Origin: Noviherbaspirillum aridicola
GTDB lineage: Bacteria > Pseudomonadota > Gammaproteobacteria > Burkholderiales > Burkholderiaceae_D
Assembly (NCBI RefSeq): GCF_019656455.1
Contig: NZ_BPMK01000002.1
Location: 1 to 64,000 of the forward strand
Length of the DNA: 64,000 nucleotides
Direction of reading: 5' to 3'
Shown here: one piece after another, positions 1-6,945 of the stretch
Numbering within the stretch: position 1 is the stretch's first letter
Layout of the letters: the number at the start of each line of letters is the position of its first letter
The notes under the pieces: generated by a model
Told to the model about the DNA's origin: nothing
The model's input: the letters and a program-made list of their open reading frames with translations, nothing else
Databases searched by the model: none
Program-made: the position numbers and the translations under genes

Positions 1-101
1 AGCAAGTCGGAACCACCCCTTCCCATCCCGAACAGGACCGTGAAACGACTCCGCGCCGATGATAGTGCTGCAACCAGTGTGAAAGTAGGTCATCGTCAGG
101 C
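1..101 (+). rRNA. rrf: 5S ribosomal RNA, 3' part (5' end lies before the window)
   Basis: The first hundred bases match the body and 3' end of a proteobacterial 5S rRNA. Visible landmarks are the conserved CCCATCCCGAAC loop region near 23-34, the GCCGATGATAGT segment near 55-66, and the 3' strand of helix I ending in GTCAGGC. The 5' strand of helix I is missing, so the gene is cut by the left edge. A strong terminator follows at once, so this is the distal end of an rRNA operon. Confidence 0.95.
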
Positions 102-112
102 TCTTACCCCAG

Positions 113-147
113 AAAAGCCCCGACTCAACCGAGTCGGGGCTTTTTGC
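113..147 (+). terminator. Intrinsic terminator of the rRNA operon
   Basis: A 14-bp perfect stem (AAAAGCCCCGACTC against its complement) with loop AACC is followed by a run of T. It lies 12 bases after the 5S 3' end. It is a textbook rho-independent terminator. Confidence 0.95.
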
Positions 148-307
148 TTTGCGGCGACGGAAAGCGTCGTCACGCAAGCGTCCCAGCCTTGGGCTCCCGG
201 ACACGCCGGCTACGGAGTCAGGAGAACCGCGTGTCAACTACTGCTACACCGTTGTCCTGAATACCGCTTCCGCGAGGACAATTCTGGCGACTGAACTCGT
301 GCGGGCA

Positions 308-1204
308 TTAATCGAGCAGTGCCTCGGCAAAATCCCGCAGCACCCCCGCATCGTCGTCATCGCCGATCGCATCGCTGGCAGTTTCCAGATGATCGAGAAA
401 CTGCTGCCGCGCGCTGCTCACACCCATTGCCGCGGCGAGATTGAGGCCGGGCTCGCCGACGTCGGCAAGGTCATCCTTGAGCTGGAAGGCCAGGCCAAGG
501 CTGGTGGCGTAGACAGTAATCTTTTCGGACTGCTCGGGAGTGGCGTCGCACAACAGGCAGGCCGCTTTCGCGGCGGCGAGAAAAAGAATCCCCGTCTTCA
601 GATGATGCGCGCCGGCCGTGGCGGACGACTGCAAGGGCGTGCTGCGGGACGACAGGTCGATGTACTGGCCGAGCGATAGGCCGTCGGCGCCGATGGTTTC
701 GCACAGCAGGCGTATGGTCTTGAGCCGGACTTCGGGCGGCAGGTCCGGATGCGAGGCGAGCATCGCGTGGCAGTGCATCAGCAAGGATACCGAGGCCAGG
801 ATCGCGCAGTCTTCGCCGTACACCGCGTGGGTGGACGGGCGGTTGCGCCGCATGCGGTCGTTGTCCATGCAGGGCAGGTCGTCGAGGATGAGGGAGGCCG
901 AGTGGATCATCTCTATCGCGCAGGCCACATGCATCAGTCCGGTCGGCCGGGTGCCGAGATAATCGGCGACCGCCAGCGCGAGCATCGGACGTATCCGCTT
1001 GCCGCCGCCGAGCACCGAATAACGCATGGCTTCGTTCACCCTGGAGGGATTGGGGAAATGCAACAGCGCATCGAGATACTCGTCGATCTGCTGGCGCGCG
1101 GATACCGCCCAGCCGCTCATCGGGGAATAGGCGCTGCTGGCCTGCAATTTCTCGAGCCTCATGCCGGGATTTCCTGTCCGCTCAGTTGTGTCGAAGAAGT
1201 CCAT
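308..1204 (-). CDS. Polyprenyl diphosphate synthase (GGPP/FPP synthase type)
   Basis: This is a cytoplasmic trans-prenyltransferase that condenses isopentenyl diphosphate with an allylic diphosphate. The 298-residue protein carries GGGKRIRP (about 66-73), the first aspartate-rich motif DDLPCMD (108-114), a KTG site near 203, and the second motif KDDLAD near 242. The segment before the first motif (HSASLILDD) and the PCMDN sequence are closer to CrtE-type geranylgeranyl diphosphate synthases than to IspA, which usually has HDDLPAMDDD. It stands alone here: no dxs, carotenoid or hopanoid genes adjoin it. Product chain length cannot be fixed from sequence alone. The ATG at 1204 is the first start after an upstream stop; internal Met15 is an alternative. 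Confidence 0.85.
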   Translation of the reverse strand: MDFFDTTERTGNPGMRLEKLQASSAYSPMSGWAVSARQQIDEYLDALLHFPNPSRVNEAMRYSVLGGGKRIRPMLALAVADYLGTRPTGLMHVACAIEMIHSASLILDDLPCMDNDRMRRNRPSTHAVYGEDCAILASVSLLMHCHAMLASHPDLPPEVRLKTIRLLCETIGADGLSLGQYIDLSSRSTPLQSSATAGAHHLKTGILFLAAAKAACLLCDATPEQSEKITVYATSLGLAFQLKDDLADVGEPGLNLAAAMGVSSARQQFLDHLETASDAIGDDDDAGVLRDFAEALLD

Positions 1205-1317
1205 AAATCATAGGCGGACTCCATGTCCTATCGTGACTCACATGTGCATCTCCTGCGCTTAAGCAAACTTCGCAACTTTCCGTCGCGCGCGGCGCCGGTG
1301 GACGCAAGGGCGGCGCG

Positions 1318-3030
1318 GTGAGAAGAGGCGACACTTGCGGCGTGCCCACGCTCCGATCTTCCCGCGTTCCCGCATCGCCCCGCAGTCAGCCGCTGATGCT
1401 GCATCTGCCATCCGCGACGGCGTTCGCTCTGCTGATGGCGGGCCTGTTCGTTCTCGCATTCAACCAGCGCTTCTGGCTGACCGCGGCCGGGCTGTTCTGG
1501 ACGGGCAGCGCGGCCGACGCCGCTTTCCTGGCCGCGCTCGGATTGTTGTTGCTTCTGGCCCATGCGGTCCTGCTCCTGCTCGTGCCGGGCCGCCTGCCGA
1601 TGCAGGTGGCGGCGGCACTGCTGTTTCCGCTGGCGGCGATGGCGGCGTACTGCGCCGACAGCTTCGGCGTCGTCATCGACAGCAACATGGTGCGCAATCT
1701 GGGAGAGACCGATCACAGGGAAGTCATGGGACTGCTCAGTCCGCGGCTGCTTGTCTATGTCGTTGCCCTTGGCGTGGTGCCGGTTTTCCTGGTGGCGCGA
1801 TGCCGGATGCCGCCGGCGCCGTGGAGGCGGCAGCTGCGCGAGCGTGCCGCCTTCATCGCCGCGGCCATCGTTCTCGGCGCGGCGGTCAGCCTTCCTTTCA
1901 TCTCGCGCTTCAAGCTGTCGCCTGAGCAACGCCATCTTGCGTATCTGAGCGTGCCCGGCGCCGCCCTGATCTCGGCCGCCGAGTATTTCCGCGGTGACCC
2001 TGTCCCGCCTGTCCACGCGAGGGCGGAGACCGCCGCCAGGCTCGACGGCCGAAACCCGGGCGTGAAACCGCTGATGGTCTTTCTCGTCATCGGGGAGACG
2101 GCGCGCCACGCAAACTTCCAGCTCGGCGGCTACCCGCGTCCCACCAATCCGGCGCTGGCCAGCCTCGCCAATCTCTACTACTTCACGGAGGCGGAGGCCT
2201 GCGCGACCTCGACCGCGCTGAGCGTTCCGTGCATGCTGTCGCCGCTGGGGCGCGACGGATTTTCGATGGCGTCCTATCACGCCGTGCCCAATGTCCTGGA
2301 AGAGCTTGCCGCGGCAGGCGTGGGGGTGACCTGGCGCTCGAACAATACCTCCCGCTTCGAACCGGGGGCGGGGGTGCGCCGGGTCGCGCCGGCGGACGAT
2401 GTGCGTGCGGCGCTCTGCAATGCCGAGTCCTGTCTCGACGCGATTCTGCTGGAGGGCCTGGAGCCGGCGCCGGCTCGGGGCGGGCAGGACCGCCTCGACG
2501 TCTTCCACCAGATGGGCAGCCACGGACCGGCCTACTATCTGCGGTATCCGCCGCAGGACGAGCACTTCCGCCCGGCCTGCCGGCGCAAGGACCTGCCTGC
2601 GTGCAGCGCCGAGGAATTGCGCAACGCCTATGACAATACGATCCGCTACACCGACCATGTACTTGCCAGGATGATCGACGTGCTCGCGCGCGCGTCCGCC
2701 GATTACGACACCGCGCTGCTGTACGTGTCCGATCATGGCGAATCGCTGGGCGAAAAGGGACTCTTCCTGCACAGCGCGCCCTACCGCTACGCGCCCGAGG
2801 AACAGAAACGCATACCGTTCATGCTGTGGCTGTCCGACGGATATCAGCGCCGCGCGCGCATCGACCCGGCCTGTCTGCGCGGCCGGCTGCAGCAGCCCGT
2901 CAGTCACGACAATGTCTATCACAGCCTGCTGGGCATGATGGAAGCCTCCCATCCGCGCTATCAGCCGATGCTCGATCCGCTCTCGGCCTGCCGCGCCGGA
3001 CCGGCGCCGGTGCCGTACGCTGCCCGCTGA
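1318..3030 (+). CDS. eptA: EptA-type phosphoethanolamine transferase
   Basis: This inner-membrane enzyme of the YhjW/YjdB/CptA sulfatase-fold family moves phosphoethanolamine from phosphatidylethanolamine to lipid A, which lowers affinity for cationic peptides such as polymyxin. Five hydrophobic segments fill residues about 30-200. The periplasmic catalytic domain begins at VFLVIGETAR (metal ligand Glu260) and contains CATSTALSVPC with the nucleophile Thr299, MGSHGPAY, and VSDHGESLGE followed by FLHS. All expected metal-site motifs are present and length matches EptA/MCR (about 540-570). One oddity is DVFHQMGSHG where most relatives have VLHMMGSHG. The start is uncertain: 1318 is a GTG, and in-frame GTG 1342 and ATG 1396 also fit the first membrane helix. 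It is followed by a class C beta-lactamase on the same strand. Confidence 0.9.
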   Translation: MRRGDTCGVPTLRSSRVPASPRSQPLMLHLPSATAFALLMAGLFVLAFNQRFWLTAAGLFWTGSAADAAFLAALGLLLLLAHAVLLLLVPGRLPMQVAAALLFPLAAMAAYCADSFGVVIDSNMVRNLGETDHREVMGLLSPRLLVYVVALGVVPVFLVARCRMPPAPWRRQLRERAAFIAAAIVLGAAVSLPFISRFKLSPEQRHLAYLSVPGAALISAAEYFRGDPVPPVHARAETAARLDGRNPGVKPLMVFLVIGETARHANFQLGGYPRPTNPALASLANLYYFTEAEACATSTALSVPCMLSPLGRDGFSMASYHAVPNVLEELAAAGVGVTWRSNNTSRFEPGAGVRRVAPADDVRAALCNAESCLDAILLEGLEPAPARGGQDRLDVFHQMGSHGPAYYLRYPPQDEHFRPACRRKDLPACSAEELRNAYDNTIRYTDHVLARMIDVLARASADYDTALLYVSDHGESLGEKGLFLHSAPYRYAPEEQKRIPFMLWLSDGYQRRARIDPACLRGRLQQPVSHDNVYHSLLGMMEASHPRYQPMLDPLSACRAGPAPVPYAAR

Positions 3031-3099
3031 GCCGCGCCGAGCGAGCCGGCGAGTCTTCAGCGTATACTTGCCGCCCGATCGTCCGAAGCGGAGCCCCGC

Positions 3100-4272
3100 A
3101 TGCGCATGCCCAAACTGTCTGCACTCGTCTTCGCCTGCGTTGCCATCGCCGCGCAGGCCGCCTCTCCCGGGCCGGAGGCGGCGGATGCGGTGGTGGACGG
3201 GGTGATGCGGCCGCTGATGCGGGAGCACGGGATTCCCGGCATGTCGGTCGCCATCACGATCAATGGCAGGGACCGGATCTATCACTACGGCATCGCGTCG
3301 AAGGACAGCGGCGCCGCCGTCACCGACAGCACATTGTTCGAGATCGGCTCGGTCAGCAAGACCTTCACCGCCGTACTCGCCGCGCATGCGGAAGCGCGCG
3401 GCGTGCTCGCTCTCTCCGAAAGTCCATCCGCTTACCTGCCCGCGTTGCGCGGCACCGCGCTCGATCAGGTCACGCTGCTGCAACTCGCCACCCATACCGG
3501 AGGCGGTCTGCCTCTGCAGGTGCCCGACGCGATCGGCGACGATGAATCGCTGCAGGCGTACTTCCATGCATGGCGGCCCGCTTCCCCGCCCGGCGGGCAG
3601 CGTGTCTACTCGAATCTCGGCACGGGCCTGCTCGGCATGGCGACGGCCGCGGCGAGCGGCGAGCCGTTCGAGACCGCGGTCGAGCGCCGGATCTTCCGGC
3701 CGCTCGGCATGCAATCGAGTTTTTTCCAGGTGCCGGACAGCCGGCGCAAGGACTACGCACAGGGCTATACGAAACAGGATGCGCCGATCCGCCTGCGACC
3801 GGGCATGTTCTGGGCCGAGGCTTACGGCGTGCGTTCGAATGCGGCGGACCTGCTGCGGTTCGTGAAGGCGCACATGCCCGGCACCCGCCTCGACCCGCCG
3901 TTGCGGCAGGCCGTCGCCGCGGTGCAGCAGGCGCGCCATCGGGCCGGCGAGCTGGGCCAGGGCCTGGTGTGGGAGACCTATCCGTGGCCGGCCACGCTCG
4001 ACCGTCTGCTGGCCGGCAATGCCGATGCCATGGTCTATGACGCGGTGGAGGCGGAATGGATCGGGCCAGCCAGGCGCGACGAGGCGGAGGTCGTCGTCAA
4101 CAAGACCGGCTCGACCAACGGCTTCGCGGCCTACGTCGCCTTCGTGCCCTCGCGGCGGCTGGGGATCGTCATGCTGGCCAACAGGAATTACCCCGCCGCC
4201 GCTCGCATCCGCGCCGCGCATGCGGTGCTGACCGCGCTCGATGCGCGAGACGGGAACGGTCGCGGGCGCTGA
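3100..4272 (+). CDS. ampC: Class C beta-lactamase (AmpC family)
   Basis: This is a periplasmic serine beta-lactamase that hydrolyses cephalosporins and penicillins. A signal peptide spans about residues 1-21 (cleavage near AQA-AS). Active-site elements are in order: Ser84-Val-Ser-Lys87, Tyr170-Ser-Asn172 and Lys335-Thr-Gly337. The AmpC-typical GGGLPLQVPD (about 134-143) is also present, which separates it from general esterase/DD-peptidase homologues. Length 390 is normal. A GGAG ribosome site lies 7 bases before the ATG. No ampR regulator is divergent from it; the upstream neighbour is eptA, 69 bases away on the same strand, so both may share a transcript. Substrate range cannot be told from sequence. 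Confidence 0.93.
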   Translation: MRMPKLSALVFACVAIAAQAASPGPEAADAVVDGVMRPLMREHGIPGMSVAITINGRDRIYHYGIASKDSGAAVTDSTLFEIGSVSKTFTAVLAAHAEARGVLALSESPSAYLPALRGTALDQVTLLQLATHTGGGLPLQVPDAIGDDESLQAYFHAWRPASPPGGQRVYSNLGTGLLGMATAAASGEPFETAVERRIFRPLGMQSSFFQVPDSRRKDYAQGYTKQDAPIRLRPGMFWAEAYGVRSNAADLLRFVKAHMPGTRLDPPLRQAVAAVQQARHRAGELGQGLVWETYPWPATLDRLLAGNADAMVYDAVEAEWIGPARRDEAEVVVNKTGSTNGFAAYVAFVPSRRLGIVMLANRNYPAAARIRAAHAVLTALDARDGNGRGR

Positions 4273-5166
4273 TCAGGACAGCGACTGCTGCGCCACGCCC
4301 GTCAGCTTGTCGGGATTGCGCACCACGAATACCGCCGAGATGCGTCCGTTCTCGATCAGGAAGGATTGCGCGGACTCCAGCCTGCCATCGACATAGCGAA
4401 GCAGCCCGGGTTCGCCGTTGACGCGCGCCATCCGGTAACGCACCTGGCCCGGATACTTGTGCTCGAGCGACCAGAATACGCCGGCGATGCGGGCGGCGCC
4501 GCGCAGGACGCGATGGAAGGAGGGCATCTTGCCGCCGCCGTCGCTGACGAAGGCGACGTCCGGCGCGAGCAGCGCCTTCATGGCGTCGCGATCGGCGGTG
4601 GCGGCCGCCTGCATGAAGGCGGCGAGCAGCGCGCGATGGGAATCGGGCGCGGGGGCGAAACGCGGGCGGGCATCGCGCAGCTTGTCCTGCGCGCGGTGCA
4701 CCAGCTGCCTGCACGCGGCTTCGCTCTTGCCGAGCAGGCCGGCGATGTCGGCGTAATCCTGGTCGAAGGCCTGGCGCAGCAGGAAGGCGGCACGCTCATC
4801 CGGATTCAGACGCTCCAGCGTCCACATCAGCGCGAGGGAAACGTCGCTCGCCAGCTCGGCCGCGGTATCGGGCGTGCGCTCATCGAGTTCCACCAGCGGC
4901 TCCGGCAGCCACCAGCCGGTGTACTGCTCGCGTTCGGCCTTGCGTTCGCGCAGCCGGTCTATGGACAGGCGCGTGGTGACCGTGACCAGCCAGGCTTCCG
5001 CCGACTGCAGGCTGTCATGCTCGGCCGCCTGCCAGCGCAGCCAGGCATCCTGCACCACGTCCTCGGCGTCCGCGCGCGTGCCGAGCATGCGATAGGCCAC
5101 CGAAAACAGGCGCTGGCGAAGACCGGCGAACACGCCCTCGGGGCCCGACTCTCGTCCTGGGCTCAT
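4273..5166 (-). CDS. ECF41-type RNA polymerase sigma factor with SnoaL-like C-terminal domain
   Basis: This extracytoplasmic-function sigma factor has regions 2 (about 12-82) and 4 (about 108-165), followed by a C-terminal NTF2/SnoaL-like extension of about 120 residues in place of an anti-sigma partner. The three ECF41 signature motifs are all visible: WLPEP (86-90) in the linker, DGGGK (209-213), and NPDKL (284-288). In studied ECF41 proteins the extension both activates and restrains the sigma factor. The gene sits 32 bases downstream of a CxxC carboxymuconolactone decarboxylase gene on the same strand, the classic ECF41 target class. An ECF41 promoter precedes that gene, so the pair is probably one autoregulated operon. 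The inducing signal is unknown. Confidence 0.95.
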   Translation of the reverse strand: MSPGRESGPEGVFAGLRQRLFSVAYRMLGTRADAEDVVQDAWLRWQAAEHDSLQSAEAWLVTVTTRLSIDRLRERKAEREQYTGWWLPEPLVELDERTPDTAAELASDVSLALMWTLERLNPDERAAFLLRQAFDQDYADIAGLLGKSEAACRQLVHRAQDKLRDARPRFAPAPDSHRALLAAFMQAAATADRDAMKALLAPDVAFVSDGGGKMPSFHRVLRGAARIAGVFWSLEHKYPGQVRYRMARVNGEPGLLRYVDGRLESAQSFLIENGRISAVFVVRNPDKLTGVAQQSLS

Positions 5167-5198
5167 TCGTGCTCCTTTGCAAGTCGCGACATGCTACG

Positions 5199-5663
5199 TC
5201 ACATTCCCGGAGCGGGCACTTCCGGGATGGGATTGCGCAGGCTGCGGTTGAGCATGTTCCAGCCCTTGATCGCGGCGACCGCATAGCAAAGCTCGACGAT
5301 TTCGGTCTGGGTGAAGTACTCGCTGACCCGCGCGAACTCTTCGTCGCTGGCATCGGCGTGCGGCTGGCCGTTCACGATCTCCGTCCAGCGCAGCGCCGCG
5401 CGTTCGCGTTCGCTGAAGAACGGCGCTTCCGGCCAGGCGGCGACCGCGTTGAGCACGCGCGGGTCGAGGCCCTGGCGCACCAGGTCGCGCCAGTGCATGT
5501 CGACGCAGAATCCGCAGCCGTTGATCTGCGAGAGGCGCAGGTTGACCAGCTCGACCAGGCGTTCGCCGAGCGAGCTTTGCTTGACCGCGGTGGAGAGATT
5601 GAAGAGCGCCTTGTACTGGGTGGCGGCGACCTTGTGCAGGGGAATGCGGGCGGTATGGGACAT
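5199..5663 (-). CDS. Carboxymuconolactone decarboxylase family protein (AhpD-like), ECF41 target
   Basis: A cytoplasmic all-helical protein of 154 residues in the CMD/AhpD family. The redox motif CGFC (50-53) followed by His57 (CxxC-x3-H) is intact, which points to a peroxidase or alkylhydroperoxidase role; its substrate is unknown. ATG 5663 is chosen because GAAAGG lies upstream of it. A longer start at 5714 would fall inside the predicted promoter -10 element. It is the first gene of a probable two-gene operon with the ECF41 sigma factor. CMD, oxidoreductase or epimerase genes are the known direct targets of this sigma group. Confidence 0.9.
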   Translation of the reverse strand: MSHTARIPLHKVAATQYKALFNLSTAVKQSSLGERLVELVNLRLSQINGCGFCVDMHWRDLVRQGLDPRVLNAVAAWPEAPFFSERERAALRWTEIVNGQPHADASDEEFARVSEYFTQTEIVELCYAVAAIKGWNMLNRSLRNPIPEVPAPGM

Positions 5664-5714
5664 GACGGGCCTTTCGGGTAAGGAAGGACGCACCATGCGC
5701 CCTCTTATCCTCAA

Positions 5715-5741
5715 GACGTACCGGCTCCGGGTTTTGTGACA
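5715..5741 (-). promoter_or_regulatory. ECF41-dependent promoter for the CMD-sigma operon
   Basis: On the minus strand TGTCACA (5741-5735) is followed after exactly 16 bases by CGTC (5718-5715). This is identical to the published ECF41 consensus TGTCACA-N16-CGTC. It lies about 50 bases upstream of the CMD start codon at 5663. Confidence 0.85.
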
Positions 5742-5768
5742 GGGGTCGGGGCGTACGGCCGGAACATC

Positions 5769-6281
5769 TCAGTCCTGGCCCGGACGGCCGCGGCGGGTGA
5801 TGTTTTCGAAGATGCCTTCTATCCGCGGTTCATCCCCGATACCGGCAATCACCGCGCCGTAGCGCGCCCTGCCCCGCACGGTCCGCTCCCGGTTGGCGAC
5901 CTCGTAATCGACGACATAGCTGACGAAGACCCTGTCCTCTCCGGGAAGCGGCTTGAGATATTCGATCTCCACCAGGCGGTTGTCGCGCCACGGCCAGCGG
6001 CGCAGCGTATAGCCGATATCCCTGGCAATCGCGTCGGTGGCGAGCACGCCCCGGTCGTAGTAATGGACGCGCTCGGCGAAAAAGGCAAGCTGCTCGGCAT
6101 GCGTGTTCTCGCCATCGATGAATGCTTCGAGGAAGGACCAGACTTCGTCCTCCAGGGCGGCGTGCGGCCCGGCCGCTTCGGTGGCGGCCGGATCAACCGG
6201 TTCGTCCCGAAGCTGCGACAGGGCCGGCCCGGCAGTGCCGGAAAGTACCAGGGCTGCAAGCAGGTAAGCGCGCATGGGCAT
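5769..6281 (-). CDS. Exported protein, NTF2/SnoaL-like
   Basis: A 170-residue protein of unknown function. The first 22 residues form a signal peptide (MPMRAYLLAALVLSG, cleavage near ALS-Q). The mature part resembles a small NTF2/SnoaL-like alpha+beta fold: an N-terminal helix (WSFLEAFIDGE), then HYYDRG and long beta-strand segments ending in RIEGIFENITRR. No catalytic motif stands out. ATG 6281 is preferred since the signal peptide starts there; Met3 is an alternative. It diverges from the nap operon, with 194 bases between, in which I see no clear FNR or NarP box. Confidence 0.6.
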   Translation of the reverse strand: MPMRAYLLAALVLSGTAGPALSQLRDEPVDPAATEAAGPHAALEDEVWSFLEAFIDGENTHAEQLAFFAERVHYYDRGVLATDAIARDIGYTLRRWPWRDNRLVEIEYLKPLPGEDRVFVSYVVDYEVANRERTVRGRARYGAVIAGIGDEPRIEGIFENITRRGRPGQD

Positions 6282-6463
6282 CGCGGAAAAATGCAGAGAG
6301 TGCGAAGGTTCCGGTTCGACGCCGGCGCCGCGCTGCCGGTTCCGTAGTGCAGGCGGCGCGTGCCGCATCCGGCCTGCGGTGGGAACCTTAACGAAGAACA
6401 GCGCATCTACCGGCAATACGGCGCCGCAATCCTCTTCCGCAAGGGGCTGCTGCCCGGGAATGC

Positions 6464-6470
6464 AAGGAGG
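6464..6470 (+). promoter_or_regulatory. Strong ribosome binding site for napE
   Basis: AAGGAGG is a full anti-Shine-Dalgarno match 5 bases before the ATG at 6476. It supports the short napE frame as a real gene. Confidence 0.8.
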
Positions 6471-6475
6471 CGCGA

Positions 6476-6646
6476 ATGGCCAGCGAGAATGATCAGCAAG
6501 CGAACACACGCGCCCGTGAACTGCGGGCCTTCTTTTTCCTGACGCTGGTGATGGCGCCGATCCTCGCCGTGATGGTCGTCGGCGGCTACGGTTTCTTCGT
6601 GTGGATGTTCCAGCTCCTGACGGGCAGGCTGCCCGCCGCCGCCTGA
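6476..6646 (+). CDS. napE: NapE, small membrane subunit of periplasmic nitrate reductase
   Basis: A 56-residue protein with one transmembrane helix (about 18-45: FFFLTLVMAPILAVMVVGGY). The RELRAFFFLT lead into the helix and the GYGFFVWM end are typical of NapE. Function in the family is unclear, and it is not strictly needed for activity. It opens the nap operon, with a strong ribosome site and napD 32 bases downstream. Confidence 0.9.
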   Translation: MASENDQQANTRARELRAFFFLTLVMAPILAVMVVGGYGFFVWMFQLLTGRLPAAA

Positions 6647-6678
6647 GCGCGGATCCACCTCTCCTCCCCGGACATCCC

Positions 6679-6945
6679 ATGAACCAGGAAATCCATATCG
6701 CCGGACTCGTCGTCCACGCGAGTCCCGACGCCGTCCCCACCCTGCGTTCGGCCATTTCGCTGATACCCGGCGCGCAGGTGCATGCGGCCGCCGCCGACGG
6801 GCGCATGGTCGTCACGCTGGAAACCGACAGCACGAAACGCACGCTGGACCAGATGGACGCGCTGCGCGCGCTGCCCGGCGTGCTCAGCGTCGCACTGGTC
6901 TATCAACACGCGGAACAGGCCGCCGCCATGGATGAGGAAGTATGA
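6679..6945 (+). CDS. napD: NapD, NapA signal-peptide chaperone
   Basis: An 88-residue cytoplasmic ferredoxin-fold chaperone. It binds the twin-arginine signal of NapA and holds back export until the Mo cofactor is inserted. Typical features are the N-terminal [12 protein letters not shown] and the central alternation of strands and helices, ending in LVYQHAE. ATG 6679 is chosen over upstream in-frame starts because it gives the conserved NapD N-terminus. Its stop overlaps the napA start (ATGA), which indicates translational coupling. Confidence 0.92.
   Translation: MNQEIHIAGLVVHASPDAVPTLRSAISLIPGAQVHAAAADGRMVVTLETDSTKRTLDQMDALRALPGVLSVALVYQHAEQAAAMDEEV

Noticed and set aside
1228..4221. 997-residue open frame on the minus strand
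   Set aside because: It lies antisense to eptA and ampC, which have full catalytic motifs. Its composition (Arg/His/Gly-rich, no domains) is that of a GC-driven shadow frame.
6282..6475. FNR or NarL/NarP box before napE
   Set aside because: No TTGAT-N4-ATCAA or clear heptamer pair could be found in these 194 bases.
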